A stretch of DNA of 9,803 nt, taken from the NCBI GenBank assembly GCA_947462425.1, contig CANHPI010000077.1, positions 1 to 9,803 on the forward strand, given 5' to 3'. The notes below the pieces were generated by a model that saw nothing but the letters and a program-made list of their open reading frames with translations, made no database searches and had not been told where the DNA came from. Each line of letters starts with the position of its first letter. Position 1 is the first letter of the stretch. The translations under genes and the position numbers were made by a program. Source of the stretch: Bacteroidota bacterium (GTDB taxonomy: Bacteria > Bacteroidota > Bacteroidia > B-17B0 > B-17BO). Positions 1-7,101 of this stretch are shown in pieces.

Positions 1-734
1 CAACACGAGTTTATGCAACTGGTTTTTCAAATGGTGCATTACTATGTTATCGACTTGCGAACCAACTAACAAATCGATTTGCCGCTATTGCGCCAGTTGC
101 AGGTAATCTAATGTATTATCCTTGGAATCCTTCAAGGTCAATTCCAATAATTAGTTTTCATTCTTATCAAGACCAAAATGTAAAATATTTTGGAGGCGTA
201 ACAGTTGGTTCAACCGGAACTTATTTTCCACCTCAAGACAGTATATTTAATATAATAAATACAAATTATTCTTGCGGTAATTTAAAAGACACCTTATTTC
301 ACAACACAAACCAATATGACCATTTTAAATATTCAAATTGTTCCTGTAATGCAATTATAGAACAATATGTAAGCTATGACGGAGAGCATTCATGGCCTGG
401 AGGACTTTCATCAGGAGCAGTAACTGTAAGTAATCAATTTAGTGCAACATATTTAATGTGGCATTTTTTTCAAAATTATACAACAAGCTGTTTAACAACT
501 GATATTGAAAATTTCAACGAAACAAATATTAAAATCGAGGCATTCCCAAATCCATTCTCAAACAAAATCAATCTAACTAACACGACCGGAAATGAAATTT
601 TTACTCTTATCAATTATTTTGGTCAAGTTATTTGGATAGGTAAAAATATTGAACAGCAGGATTTTTCATACTTAACAAATGGTCTTTATTTCCTTAGAAT
701 TGACAATAGAACAATTAAACTAGTGAAACAATGA
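1..734 (+). CDS. Secreted LpqC/PHB-depolymerase-type esterase with T9SS sorting domain (5' end missing)
   Basis: This is the C-terminal 243 residues of an alpha/beta-hydrolase. The reading frame is open from base 3, so the ATG at 111 is internal and the true start lies left of the window. The fragment opens with the nucleophile elbow GFSNG (Ser at bases 27-29). The acid region follows as FHSYQDQNV, with Asp about 48 residues after the Ser, and then the catalytic His sits in GEHSWPGG. This order and spacing match the polyhydroxybutyrate depolymerase / feruloyl esterase (LpqC) family. The substrate is unknown; an ester of a plant or storage polymer is plausible. The last ~68 residues form a type A T9SS sorting domain (FPNPFSNK, then GLYFLRI, then a basic tail TIKLVKQ), so the enzyme should cross the outer membrane by the Por system and be released or anchored. 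It converges on purD. The family call is firm; the exact substrate is not. Confidence 0.85.
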   Translation, partial: TRVYATGFSNGALLCYRLANQLTNRFAAIAPVAGNLMYYPWNPSRSIPIISFHSYQDQNVKYFGGVTVGSTGTYFPPQDSIFNIINTNYSCGNLKDTLFHNTNQYDHFKYSNCSCNAIIEQYVSYDGEHSWPGGLSSGAVTVSNQFSATYLMWHFFQNYTTSCLTTDIENFNETNIKIEAFPNPFSNKINLTNTTGNEIFTLINYFGQVIWIGKNIEQQDFSYLTNGLYFLRIDNRTIKLVKQ

Positions 735-740
735 GAAGAA

Positions 741-884
741 GGGCAGCGCATAACAGCAGTTTGGCAAAATGGCGGGTTTAGTGCTAAATTGAAAATTAGG
801 TTTTTAAATAAACATTAGTGCTAAAATGAAAGTATATGCATCTAAATCCGCTACTTCGCAAACCGCGAAAACGTTATAATGTGA
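741..884. repeat. Imperfect inverted repeat with internal direct repeat, possible attC-like or dispersed element
   Basis: This element fills the gap between the convergent esterase and purD genes. The left arm (about 742-781) reads GCGCATAACAGC, then GTTTGGCAAAATGGCGGG and TTTAG. The right arm (about 842-884) is its imperfect complement: read backwards it runs through ATTATAACG, GGTTTGCGAAGTAGCGG and ATTTAG. Between the arms lie two near-identical copies of TTAGTGCTAAAATGAAAG-like sequence at 778-797 and 815-834, about 37 bp apart. It is more GC-rich at the arms than its surroundings. I recall similar GCATAAC...TTTGGC...GGCGGG sequences recurring in Bacteroidota genomes, but this rests on memory. 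It could serve as a two-way terminator, a dispersed repeat, or an attC-like recombination hairpin. No integrase lies in the window. Confidence 0.5.
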
Positions 885-893
885 ATCGTTTTA

Positions 894-2180
894 CTAATAA
901 CCCCAATTCATTAAATCTTTACCAATATCATTACGGTAATATTTACCTTCATAAGTAATGGTTTGGGCTGTAACAAAACTTTTTGCAATAGCTTCTTCTA
1001 TGGTTTTACCAAATGACGTAATAGCAAATACCCGCCCACCATTAGTAACCACTTCATCATTTTTAATAGCAGTCCCTGAATGAAATATGTGGCTACCCTG
1101 AGTGGCTTGTAGCCCAGTTACTACTTTATTTTTTTGATATTCTTCGGGATAACCACCACTCACTAAAACTACCGTTGTTGCTATATCAGTTGTTACACTA
1201 AATTGCTTTTCATTTAAAGTTTGTGTTGCAACTCCTTGCAATAAATCTAATAAATCCGATTCAATACGAGGAATTACTACTTCCGTTTCAGGGTCACCCA
1301 TCCTGCAATTATATTCAATTACACTTGGTTCTCCATCACAATTCATTAAACCAATAAAAATAAAACCACGGTAATCAATCCCATCTTTTAACAATCCATT
1401 AATAGTTGGTTTTACAATTTTTTCTTCAACTTTTTTTATAAATACTTCATCAGCAAATGGCACGGGGCTCACAGCTCCCATCCCGCCGGTATTTAAACCA
1501 GTGTCCCCTACTCCAATACGTTTATAATCTTTAGCTGCAGGTAATATTTTATATGATTTACCATCCGTTAAAACAAAAACAGATAATTCTATTCCTTTTA
1601 AAAATTCTTCTATCACTACGGTATTTCCTGCACTACCAAACTTTGCATTCAAAATCATATTTTGCAATTCTTGCTTTGCATCTGCGGCATCATCTATAAT
1701 CAAAACACCTTTACCAGCGGCTAAACCATCTGCTTTTAAAACATACGGAGATTCTAATGAATCAATAAATGCAGCACCTTCATGGATATTATCTTTTGTG
1801 AAACTTTTATATTTGGCAGTTGGCACACCATGTTTAAACATAAATTGCTTACTAAAATCTTTACTCCCCTCTAACTGAGCACCATTTTTCATTGGTCCAA
1901 TTACGGGTATTTCTTTTAAAATCTCATCTTGTAAAAAATAATCGTGTATGCCTTTTACTAATGGATCTTCCGGACCAACCAATACCATATCAATACTTTT
2001 TTCCCAAACCAAATTTTTAACCGCATCAAAGTCAGTTGCGGAAATATTTACATTTGTTCCACATTGCGCTGTTCCAGCATTACCAGGTGCAATGTATAAA
2101 TTTTCTAATTGTTTACTTTGAGCTAATTTCCATGCAAAAGCATGCTCTCTTCCGCCCGATCCTAAAATTAATACGTTCAT
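894..2180 (-). CDS. purD: Phosphoribosylamine--glycine ligase (GAR synthetase)
   Basis: PurD joins glycine to 5-phosphoribosylamine with ATP to give glycinamide ribonucleotide, the second step of cytosolic purine synthesis. At 428 residues it has the usual length for the single-function bacterial enzyme. The N-terminal domain opens with MNVLILGSGGREHA, the family's dinucleotide-fold-like start (GSGGREHA at 7-14). The ATP-grasp domain shows VLKADGLAAGKGV at about 147-159, EE at 191-192, NTGGMGA at 230-236 and the signature RMGDPETE at 293-300, where many family members have RFGDPETQ. The C-terminal domain (about 330-428) is complete. The ATG at 2178-2180 is set by the conserved N-terminus; no Shine-Dalgarno is seen, as is normal here. 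It lies downstream of the basic-protein gene on the same strand, but a terminator separates them, so it probably has its own promoter close to the start. I see only a weak TATTTTTA candidate on the minus strand at 2205-2198. It is not in a visible pur operon. Confidence 0.97.
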   Translation of the reverse strand: MNVLILGSGGREHAFAWKLAQSKQLENLYIAPGNAGTAQCGTNVNISATDFDAVKNLVWEKSIDMVLVGPEDPLVKGIHDYFLQDEILKEIPVIGPMKNGAQLEGSKDFSKQFMFKHGVPTAKYKSFTKDNIHEGAAFIDSLESPYVLKADGLAAGKGVLIIDDAADAKQELQNMILNAKFGSAGNTVVIEEFLKGIELSVFVLTDGKSYKILPAAKDYKRIGVGDTGLNTGGMGAVSPVPFADEVFIKKVEEKIVKPTINGLLKDGIDYRGFIFIGLMNCDGEPSVIEYNCRMGDPETEVVIPRIESDLLDLLQGVATQTLNEKQFSVTTDIATTVVLVSGGYPEEYQKNKVVTGLQATQGSHIFHSGTAIKNDEVVTNGGRVFAITSFGKTIEEAIAKSFVTAQTITYEGKYYRNDIGKDLMNWGY

Positions 2181-2200
2181 ATATTTAATTATTCATGTAA

Positions 2201-2230
2201 AAATAAAAAATCCCGTCTTAATAGACGGGA
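2201..2230 (-). terminator. Rho-independent terminator of the basic-protein gene
   Basis: On the minus strand TCCCGTCT (2230-2223), a four-base loop and AGACGGGA (2218-2211) form a perfect 8-bp GC-containing stem. It is followed directly by TTTTTTATTT (2210-2201). It begins 27 bases after the stop codon of the basic-protein gene and ends 21 bases before the purD ATG. On the plus strand the stem is not followed by a T run, so it works in one direction. It separates the two minus-strand genes into different transcription units unless read-through occurs. Confidence 0.88.
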
Positions 2231-2256
2231 CTCATTAAAAAAAATTAAAAACTATT

Positions 2257-2667
2257 TTAGTGTTTTTTATGGCTGAAAGTTGCATTTCCTCTAACTCTAG
2301 TTTTTGTACGTTTTCGATTTTGTTGTGCTATTATACCATCAGTAAATCTTTTTCCTTTAGTGCGATTGCGTGAAAATAACTTTGATTGTTCTCTGTTTTG
2401 TTTTTTGCCTGGGTTTGTCTTGCGATATACCCAAGTACTTCCATTTTTATTTCCTTTAAATACACGAGCAATAAAGCCTTTTGAGTGATGCCCTTTTGCA
2501 AACGCATTAGCATTACCCCTACTTTTATTCCCAAATAATTTAAATCCACCACCTCGTTGGTTTCGGTGCTCTTTTTTTCTACCACCCTTTACTTGAGAGA
2601 ACATTGGAATAGTAACTCCTAAGGATAAAAGCAAAATTATAATTGGAAAGATTTTAAAAAAATTCAT
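2257..2667 (-). CDS. Small exported, extremely basic protein of unknown function
   Basis: This gene encodes 136 residues that I cannot assign to a named family. The N-terminus is a classical signal peptide: a Lys at 5, a hydrophobic core at about 6-18 (PIIILLLSLGV) and a probable cleavage near FSQ at 23-25, a common end of signal peptides in this phylum. The remaining ~111 residues hold by my count 19 Lys, 14 Arg and 5 His against only 3 acidic residues, for a net charge near +30. Gly and Asn are also common, and there is no Cys after the signal region, so it is not a lipoprotein. Short motifs include KSRGNANAFAKG, RTKGKR and RVRGNATF. Such a composition suggests binding to lipopolysaccharide, polyanionic polysaccharide or nucleic acid in the periplasm or outside the cell, but that is inference. 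The signal peptide, a well-placed terminator and a possible promoter support a real gene. It is transcribed away from mnmH. Confidence 0.75.
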   Translation of the reverse strand: MNFFKIFPIIILLLSLGVTIPMFSQVKGGRKKEHRNQRGGGFKLFGNKSRGNANAFAKGHHSKGFIARVFKGNKNGSTWVYRKTNPGKKQNREQSKLFSRNRTKGKRFTDGIIAQQNRKRTKTRVRGNATFSHKKH

Positions 2668-2671
2668 CGAA

Positions 2672-2679
2672 CAATATTA
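2672..2679 (-). promoter_or_regulatory. Possible -7 box for the basic-protein gene
   Basis: Read on the minus strand this is TAATATTG, one mismatch from the Bacteroidota -7 consensus TAnnTTTG. Four bases separate it from the ATG at 2667-2665. That is nearly the same placement as the boxes before mnmH and dxs, which is the main reason to list it. No clear -33 element is visible in this AT-rich DNA. Confidence 0.35.
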
Positions 2680-2814
2680 TACAAAAACTTTTAGAAAAAA
2701 AAATGCTTTTCTCATTATTTGTCCAATAAACAAGTAAGATTTAAACATAATAACAATGATAACCTTTACTTAACAAGAAAAATATATTAGCTTAAAAATC
2801 CTACAATAATTGCG

Positions 2815-2822
2815 TAGTTTCG
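2815..2822 (+). promoter_or_regulatory. -7 promoter box for mnmH-selD
   Basis: TAGTTTCG differs from the Bacteroidota -7 consensus TAnnTTTG at one position. Exactly five bases separate it from the mnmH ATG at 2828. Transcription would then begin at or within a base or two of the start codon, giving a leaderless or almost leaderless mRNA. A -33 element is not distinct; TTA near 2792 has roughly the right spacing. Confidence 0.5.
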
Positions 2823-2827
2823 TGCTA

Positions 2828-3856
2828 ATGAACGTAAATGCAATAAATGTTGCTCAATTTTTAAACAAAAGCAAAAATGAACTTATTATAGACGTAAGGG
2901 CTCCTATAGAGTTTTTTAAAGGACACCTACCTAAAGCTATAAATATTCCATTGTTTGAAGATTTTGAGCGTGCCGAAATTGGAACACTATATAAACAGCA
3001 AGGTAAAGACACCGCTATTAACAGAGGACTAGAAATTGTATCTCCTAAAATGATATTATTTGTTAATCAGGTAAAAGCATTATCAAAAAATAAAAAAGCA
3101 TTTATATATTGTTTTAGAGGCGGCATGAGAAGCAATAGCTTTGCTTGGCTTATGAATACATCAGGACTAGACACTTGTATTATGCAAGGAGGTTACAAAG
3201 CCTTTAGAAATTATGTATTAGAGTATTTTGAGAGAAATCGTAAAATTATCTTATTAGGCGGAAAAACTGGGAGTGGAAAAACAGACATTTTAAAAAAACT
3301 CAAACCCCTTTCATTACAAACAGTTGATTTAGAAGGATTGGCACACCACAAAGGTTCTGCATTTGGCGCTATTAATGAACAACGACAGAATCCACAACAA
3401 GTTTTTGAACACGATGTATTTGATGAATTGTTGTTATTAGACGAAACCAAAAATGTAGTTTTAGAAGATGAAGCTCAAACAATTGGCTATAATAAACTGC
3501 CACATGCCTTATGGCTACAAATGAAAAAAGCAACCATTATAAAAATTGAAATTCCTTTTGAACTACGTGTACAAAAATTAGTGGAAGATTATACAACCGT
3601 TAATATAGAATCATTAAAATCATGTGTTGTAAAAATATCACAACAATTAGGAACATTAAATACCAAGTTATGCTTACAACATTTAGATGATAATAATTTA
3701 TCGGACGTAGCACGTTTGTCATTATTATATTATGATAGAGCGTATGAATTTAGTTACAAAAACAAAAAACAACCTATTATTAAATTAGATTCTGACACCA
3801 TTGATGCCGAAGTAAATGCATTAAAGGTAAAACAGATTATAGATACACTAAATTGA
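2828..3856 (+). CDS. mnmH: tRNA 2-selenouridine synthase (selenophosphate-dependent)
   Basis: MnmH (also SelU or YbbB) replaces sulfur with selenium in 2-thiouridine at wobble position 34 of Lys, Glu and Gln tRNAs, using selenophosphate and passing through a geranylated intermediate. I start it at ATG 2828, giving 342 residues; an upstream in-frame TTG at 2810 would add six residues that overlap the probable promoter. The N-terminal rhodanese domain (about 5-130) has DVRAPIEFFKGHLPKAINIP and the active-site loop YCFRGGMRS with Cys95. The C-terminal domain has the Walker A motif GKTGSGKT at 145-152 and the family motif DLEGLAHHKGSAFG, typical of MnmH and absent from ordinary rhodaneses. The length is close to that of the E. 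coli protein. Its stop codon lies two bases before the selD ATG, so the enzyme and its selenium donor are made from one mRNA. Confidence 0.96.
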   Translation: MNVNAINVAQFLNKSKNELIIDVRAPIEFFKGHLPKAINIPLFEDFERAEIGTLYKQQGKDTAINRGLEIVSPKMILFVNQVKALSKNKKAFIYCFRGGMRSNSFAWLMNTSGLDTCIMQGGYKAFRNYVLEYFERNRKIILLGGKTGSGKTDILKKLKPLSLQTVDLEGLAHHKGSAFGAINEQRQNPQQVFEHDVFDELLLLDETKNVVLEDEAQTIGYNKLPHALWLQMKKATIIKIEIPFELRVQKLVEDYTTVNIESLKSCVVKISQQLGTLNTKLCLQHLDDNNLSDVARLSLLYYDRAYEFSYKNKKQPIIKLDSDTIDAEVNALKVKQIIDTLN

Positions 3857-3858
3857 AC

Positions 3859-4887
3859 ATGTCAATAAAACTTACACAATATAGCAAAGCTTCAGGGTGC
3901 GGATGTAAAATTGCGCCAGCGGTTCTAGAAGAAATTTTAAGTGACTGCAAACAAGATGTTGTTTTCAAAAATTTATTAGTTGGTAATGAAACAAAAGATG
4001 ATGCGGCAATATTTGAACTCGAAGATGGGAATTGCATTATTAGTACAACAGATTTTTTTACTCCGATTGTTGATGATGCTTTTGATTTTGGAAAAATATC
4101 TGCCTGCAATGCTATCAGTGATATTTATGCCATGGGCGGAAAACCATTAATGGCAGTGGCTATTTTAGGTTGGCCGGTAGATAAAATTCCGGCAGCAGTA
4201 GCGCAACGAGTTATTAAAGGTGCTCAGGAAATTTGTACCAAAGCAGGAATTCCCTTAGCAGGCGGACATAGCGTTGATATTCAAGAACCATTATTTGGCC
4301 TTGCAGTTACTGGAATTGTAAAAAAAGAAAACATTAAAAAAAATAATGATATTAAAGAAAATGACATTTTATATATTACTAAACCATTAGGTACAGGTAT
4401 TTTAAGTGCCGCACTAAAACGCGGTTTCTTGGATGAGAAAAATTATCAATTATTATTGGAACAAACTACCACACTAAATTCTATCGGAGAAAAATTAGGA
4501 AAATTTTCTCATGTAAACGCAATAACCGACGTTACAGGCTTTGGATTTGCAGGACATTTATTAGAAATGTTAGCCAACACAAACTTATCGGCAATCATTA
4601 AAAAAGATTCCATTCCAGTTATAGAAGTAGCAAAAGAATACGCTAAACAATTTGTTTTTCCAGACAACACTACTCGTAATTATAATACACAATCTAAACA
4701 TATTAATGGCATGACTGATTTAGATTTTGTTTTATACTGTGATCCTCAAACTTCGGGAGGATTATTGTTTAGTGTTGATTCCTGTAAAGAAAAAGAAATG
4801 GATCTATTTTTAACTTCCCAAAATCAATATTTTGCTAAAATTGGAACAATAACTTCCAAACAAGAAAAAGAAATATATTTTTTATAG
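3859..4887 (+). CDS. selD: Selenide, water dikinase (selenophosphate synthetase)
   Basis: SelD makes selenophosphate from selenide and ATP, releasing AMP and phosphate. I start it at ATG 3859, giving 342 residues and MSIKLTQYSKASGCGCK; the in-frame TTG at 3853 overlaps the mnmH stop codon and is less likely. Cys14 and Lys17 match catalytic Cys17 and Lys20 of E. coli SelD, and the position is Cys, not selenocysteine. Asp48 (KDDAAI), Asp65 (STTDFF) and Asp88 (NAISDIYAMGG) match the metal- and ATP-binding aspartates. Other conserved blocks are AILGWP, LAGGHS, FGLAVTGIV and DPQTSGGLL near the end. It is cotranscribed with mnmH. As no selA, selB or selC is seen, the visible use of its product is tRNA selenation. 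It ends at TAG-free TAA-type context (stop at 4885-4887) and is followed by the 241-nt gap before dxs. Confidence 0.97.
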   Translation: MSIKLTQYSKASGCGCKIAPAVLEEILSDCKQDVVFKNLLVGNETKDDAAIFELEDGNCIISTTDFFTPIVDDAFDFGKISACNAISDIYAMGGKPLMAVAILGWPVDKIPAAVAQRVIKGAQEICTKAGIPLAGGHSVDIQEPLFGLAVTGIVKKENIKKNNDIKENDILYITKPLGTGILSAALKRGFLDEKNYQLLLEQTTTLNSIGEKLGKFSHVNAITDVTGFGFAGHLLEMLANTNLSAIIKKDSIPVIEVAKEYAKQFVFPDNTTRNYNTQSKHINGMTDLDFVLYCDPQTSGGLLFSVDSCKEKEMDLFLTSQNQYFAKIGTITSKQEKEIYFL

Positions 4888-4984
4888 AACTCTGATAACA
4901 TAGATTGTTAAGGTTAGAGAAATTTTCTCAATCATAATAATAACAAAAACAACTAAGTTAACTGTTTCAAATAAAATCAGTGAA

Positions 4985-5002
4985 TCCAGATAGCTATCTG
5001 GA
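4985..5002. repeat. 18-bp perfect palindrome, possible terminator or operator
   Basis: TCCAGATAGCTATCTGGA is its own reverse complement. As RNA it could fold into a 7-bp stem with an AGCT loop. It lies 97 bases after the selD stop codon and 126 bases before the dxs ATG. The downstream tract CTATTTAAC is a poor U run, so it would be a weak terminator of the mnmH-selD operon; a dimeric regulator's binding site is the alternative. The rest of the 4888-5128 gap holds a small imperfect hairpin (ACATG and CATGT at 5010-5024) and the phrases GTTTAAC and GTTTGTTAAC near 5044-5060. I see no gene there. Confidence 0.5.
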
Positions 5003-5115
5003 CTATTTAACATGCGTTCCATGTGTTTAATCTAAACTATTTTGTTTAACGTTTGTTAACCATACAAACATAATATGAGTCTAAAAATCACGTTTTTACA
5101 ATTCATAAAATAGTT

Positions 5116-5123
5116 TATATTTG
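5116..5123 (+). promoter_or_regulatory. -7 promoter box for dxs
   Basis: TATATTTG is an exact match to the Bacteroidota -7 consensus TAnnTTTG. It ends five bases before the dxs ATG, so the transcript should be leaderless or nearly so. A T-rich stretch at 5093-5097 has about the spacing of a -33 element but lacks the TTG core. Confidence 0.65.
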
Positions 5124-5128
5124 TTGTA

Positions 5129-7078
5129 ATGGAAATTGTTAAAGGTTCAGGTGTTATTCCTGGTGAATTATTGGCAAAGGTTAATTCGCCTGCCGATTTA
5201 AAAAAACTAAAAGAAGAAGAATTAGAACAATTCTGTTCTGAGTTGCGTCAATTCATTATTGATATTGTATCTGTTAAAGGTGGACATTTTGGTGCGTCAT
5301 TAGGCGTTGTTGAATTAACTACCGCATTGCATTATGTTTTTAATACGCCTTACGATCAATTAGTTTGGGATGTAGGTCATCAAGCATACGGCCATAAAAT
5401 TATTACAGGACGCCGAGATATTTTTCACACAAACCGTATTTACAAAGGTATTAGTGGTTTCCCAAAACGATCAGAAAGCGAATACGATACTTTTGGCGTT
5501 GGTCACTCCTCAACATCTATTGGCGGTGCTTTAGGCATGGCGGTTGCAAGCCAGTATTTAGGCTTAAAAGATAAACAACACATTGCAGTTATTGGAGATG
5601 GGTCTATGACGGCGGGTCAAGCTTTTGAAGCATTAAATCACGCAGGTATTTCTAATAGTAATTTATTAGTAGTGCTAAATGACAACTGTATGAGTATTGA
5701 TCCTAATGTTGGTGCTTTAAGAGATTATTTAACCGATATTACTACTTCGCATACCTACAATAAAACAAAAGATAAAGTTTGGGAATTATTAGGTAAAATC
5801 AGCAAATTTGGACCCAACGCTCAAGAAATTGCCAGCAAGTTAGAGAATGCAGTTAAAACTTCCTTACTTAAACAAAGTAATTTATTTGAATCTTTAAAGT
5901 TTCGTTATTTTGGTCCGGTTGATGGACATGATGTGGTGCGTTTAAGCAAAATCATGGCTGATTTAAAAGATATTCCTGGTCCAAAAATATTACACGTATT
6001 AACTAAAAAAGGGAAAGGTTATAAATTTTCTGAAGAAGGAAATGAAACAGTTTGGCACTCCCCAGGATTATTTAATAAGGATACGGGCGAAATTATTAAA
6101 GTGGTTCCTAAAGATCCTCAGCCTCCTAAATATCAAGATGTATTTGGGCATACTATAGTTGAATTAGCTGAACAAAATAAAAAAATAATGGGTATCACTC
6201 CTGCAATGCCAAGTGGGTGCTCATTAAACATTATGATGAAAGCTATGCCTGACAGAGCATTTGATGTTGGTATTGCTGAACAACATGCTGTTACATTTAG
6301 CGCTGGTTTAGCAACACAGGGCATGATACCTTTTTGTAATATTTACTCTTCTTTTATGCAACGTGCTTATGATCAAGTTGTGCATGATGTGGCTTTACAA
6401 AATTTAAAAGTAGTATTATGTTTAGACAGGGGTGGAATTGCGGGAGCTGATGGACCAACACATCACGGCGCTTTTGATATAGCTTATTTTCGTTGTATAC
6501 CTAACATGATTGTGAGCGCGCCAATGAATGAAGAAGAGTTGCGCAATTTAATGTACACAGCTCAATTAGATGAAGTTAAAGGCGTCTTTAGTATTCGTTA
6601 CCCTCGAGGTAATGGCGTGATGGTAAATTGGAAAACTCCATTTAAAAAATTAGAAATTGGAAAAGGTCGCAAATTAAAAGATGGAAAAGAGGTTGCAATT
6701 TTATCGCTAGGTCACCCAGGAAATTTTGCAGTAAAAGCTATTGAAAAATTAGAAACAGAAGGCATTAATCCCGCTCATTATGATTTACGTTTTGCAAAAC
6801 CTTTGGATGAAGCTATGTTGCATGAAGTATTTGCCAAATACAAAAAAATAATTACTATTGAAGATGGAACTATTATGGGTGGTGTTGGTAGCGCTATTTT
6901 AGAATTTATGTCAGAAAATGGTTACAGCGCTCAGGTAAAACGTTTAGGTATTCCTGATAGATTTATTGAACATGGAGAACCAAATGAATTGTATACAGAG
7001 TGTGGTTTTTCAGCAGAACAAATTTATGATGAAGTTATTGAAATTTTAAAAGAAAAGAAATCTGTAAAAACAGGCTAA
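5129..7078 (+). CDS. dxs: 1-deoxy-D-xylulose-5-phosphate synthase
   Basis: Dxs condenses pyruvate with glyceraldehyde 3-phosphate, using thiamine diphosphate, to form DXP, which feeds the MEP isoprenoid pathway and thiamine and pyridoxal synthesis. The 649 residues are complete and slightly longer than the usual ~620-640. The thiamine-binding domain has WDVGHQAYGHKI, then GDG at 156-158 and LNDN at 183-186, which is the GDG-(~25-30 residues)-N motif. The pyrimidine-binding domain has GIAEQHAVTFSAG with the catalytic Glu384. GPTHHGAFD at 442-450 and YPRGNG follow, and the transketolase C-terminal domain ends the protein. ATG 5129 is chosen because it follows the promoter box and the family's N-terminal helix (SPADLKKL) follows soon after. 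It stands alone between its own promoter and a strong terminator, so it is probably monocistronic. Confidence 0.98.
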   Translation: MEIVKGSGVIPGELLAKVNSPADLKKLKEEELEQFCSELRQFIIDIVSVKGGHFGASLGVVELTTALHYVFNTPYDQLVWDVGHQAYGHKIITGRRDIFHTNRIYKGISGFPKRSESEYDTFGVGHSSTSIGGALGMAVASQYLGLKDKQHIAVIGDGSMTAGQAFEALNHAGISNSNLLVVLNDNCMSIDPNVGALRDYLTDITTSHTYNKTKDKVWELLGKISKFGPNAQEIASKLENAVKTSLLKQSNLFESLKFRYFGPVDGHDVVRLSKIMADLKDIPGPKILHVLTKKGKGYKFSEEGNETVWHSPGLFNKDTGEIIKVVPKDPQPPKYQDVFGHTIVELAEQNKKIMGITPAMPSGCSLNIMMKAMPDRAFDVGIAEQHAVTFSAGLATQGMIPFCNIYSSFMQRAYDQVVHDVALQNLKVVLCLDRGGIAGADGPTHHGAFDIAYFRCIPNMIVSAPMNEEELRNLMYTAQLDEVKGVFSIRYPRGNGVMVNWKTPFKKLEIGKGRKLKDGKEVAILSLGHPGNFAVKAIEKLETEGINPAHYDLRFAKPLDEAMLHEVFAKYKKIITIEDGTIMGGVGSAILEFMSENGYSAQVKRLGIPDRFIEHGEPNELYTECGFSAEQIYDEVIEILKEKKSVKTG

Positions 7079-7101
7079 AACTCCAATAAATATAAAAAAC
7101 T

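Noticed and set aside
735..893. A complete integron cassette array
   Set aside because: Only one attC-like hairpin is present, with no integrase or second site in the window; the housekeeping gene purD flanks it.
2331..2585. 84-codon minus-strand frame inside the basic-protein gene
   Set aside because: It overlaps almost fully with a frame that has a signal peptide, a terminator just after its stop and a coherent composition; this one has none of these.
2810..2827. TTG at 2810 as the mnmH start
   Set aside because: It would place the first codons across the probable -7 box; ATG 2828 fits the family N-terminus better.
3853..3858. TTG at 3853 as the selD start
   Set aside because: It overlaps the mnmH stop codon; ATG 3859 gives an N-terminus that aligns with E. 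coli SelD.
3211..4109. Minus-strand open frames within mnmH and selD (3211-3450, 3837-4109)
   Set aside because: They are antisense to well-recognised genes and show no family features.
4917..4929. Short GAGAAATTTTCTC inverted repeat after selD as a terminator
   Set aside because: The stem is only about 5-6 bp and AT-rich, with no U tract, so it is no better than chance in this DNA.
4888..5128. A riboswitch (for example a thiamine element) ahead of dxs
   Set aside because: No conserved riboswitch core is seen, and the promoter box five bases before the ATG leaves no leader to hold one.
6133..6324. 63-codon minus-strand frame in dxs
   Set aside because: It is antisense to the catalytic AEQHAV region of dxs, whose conservation explains the open frame.
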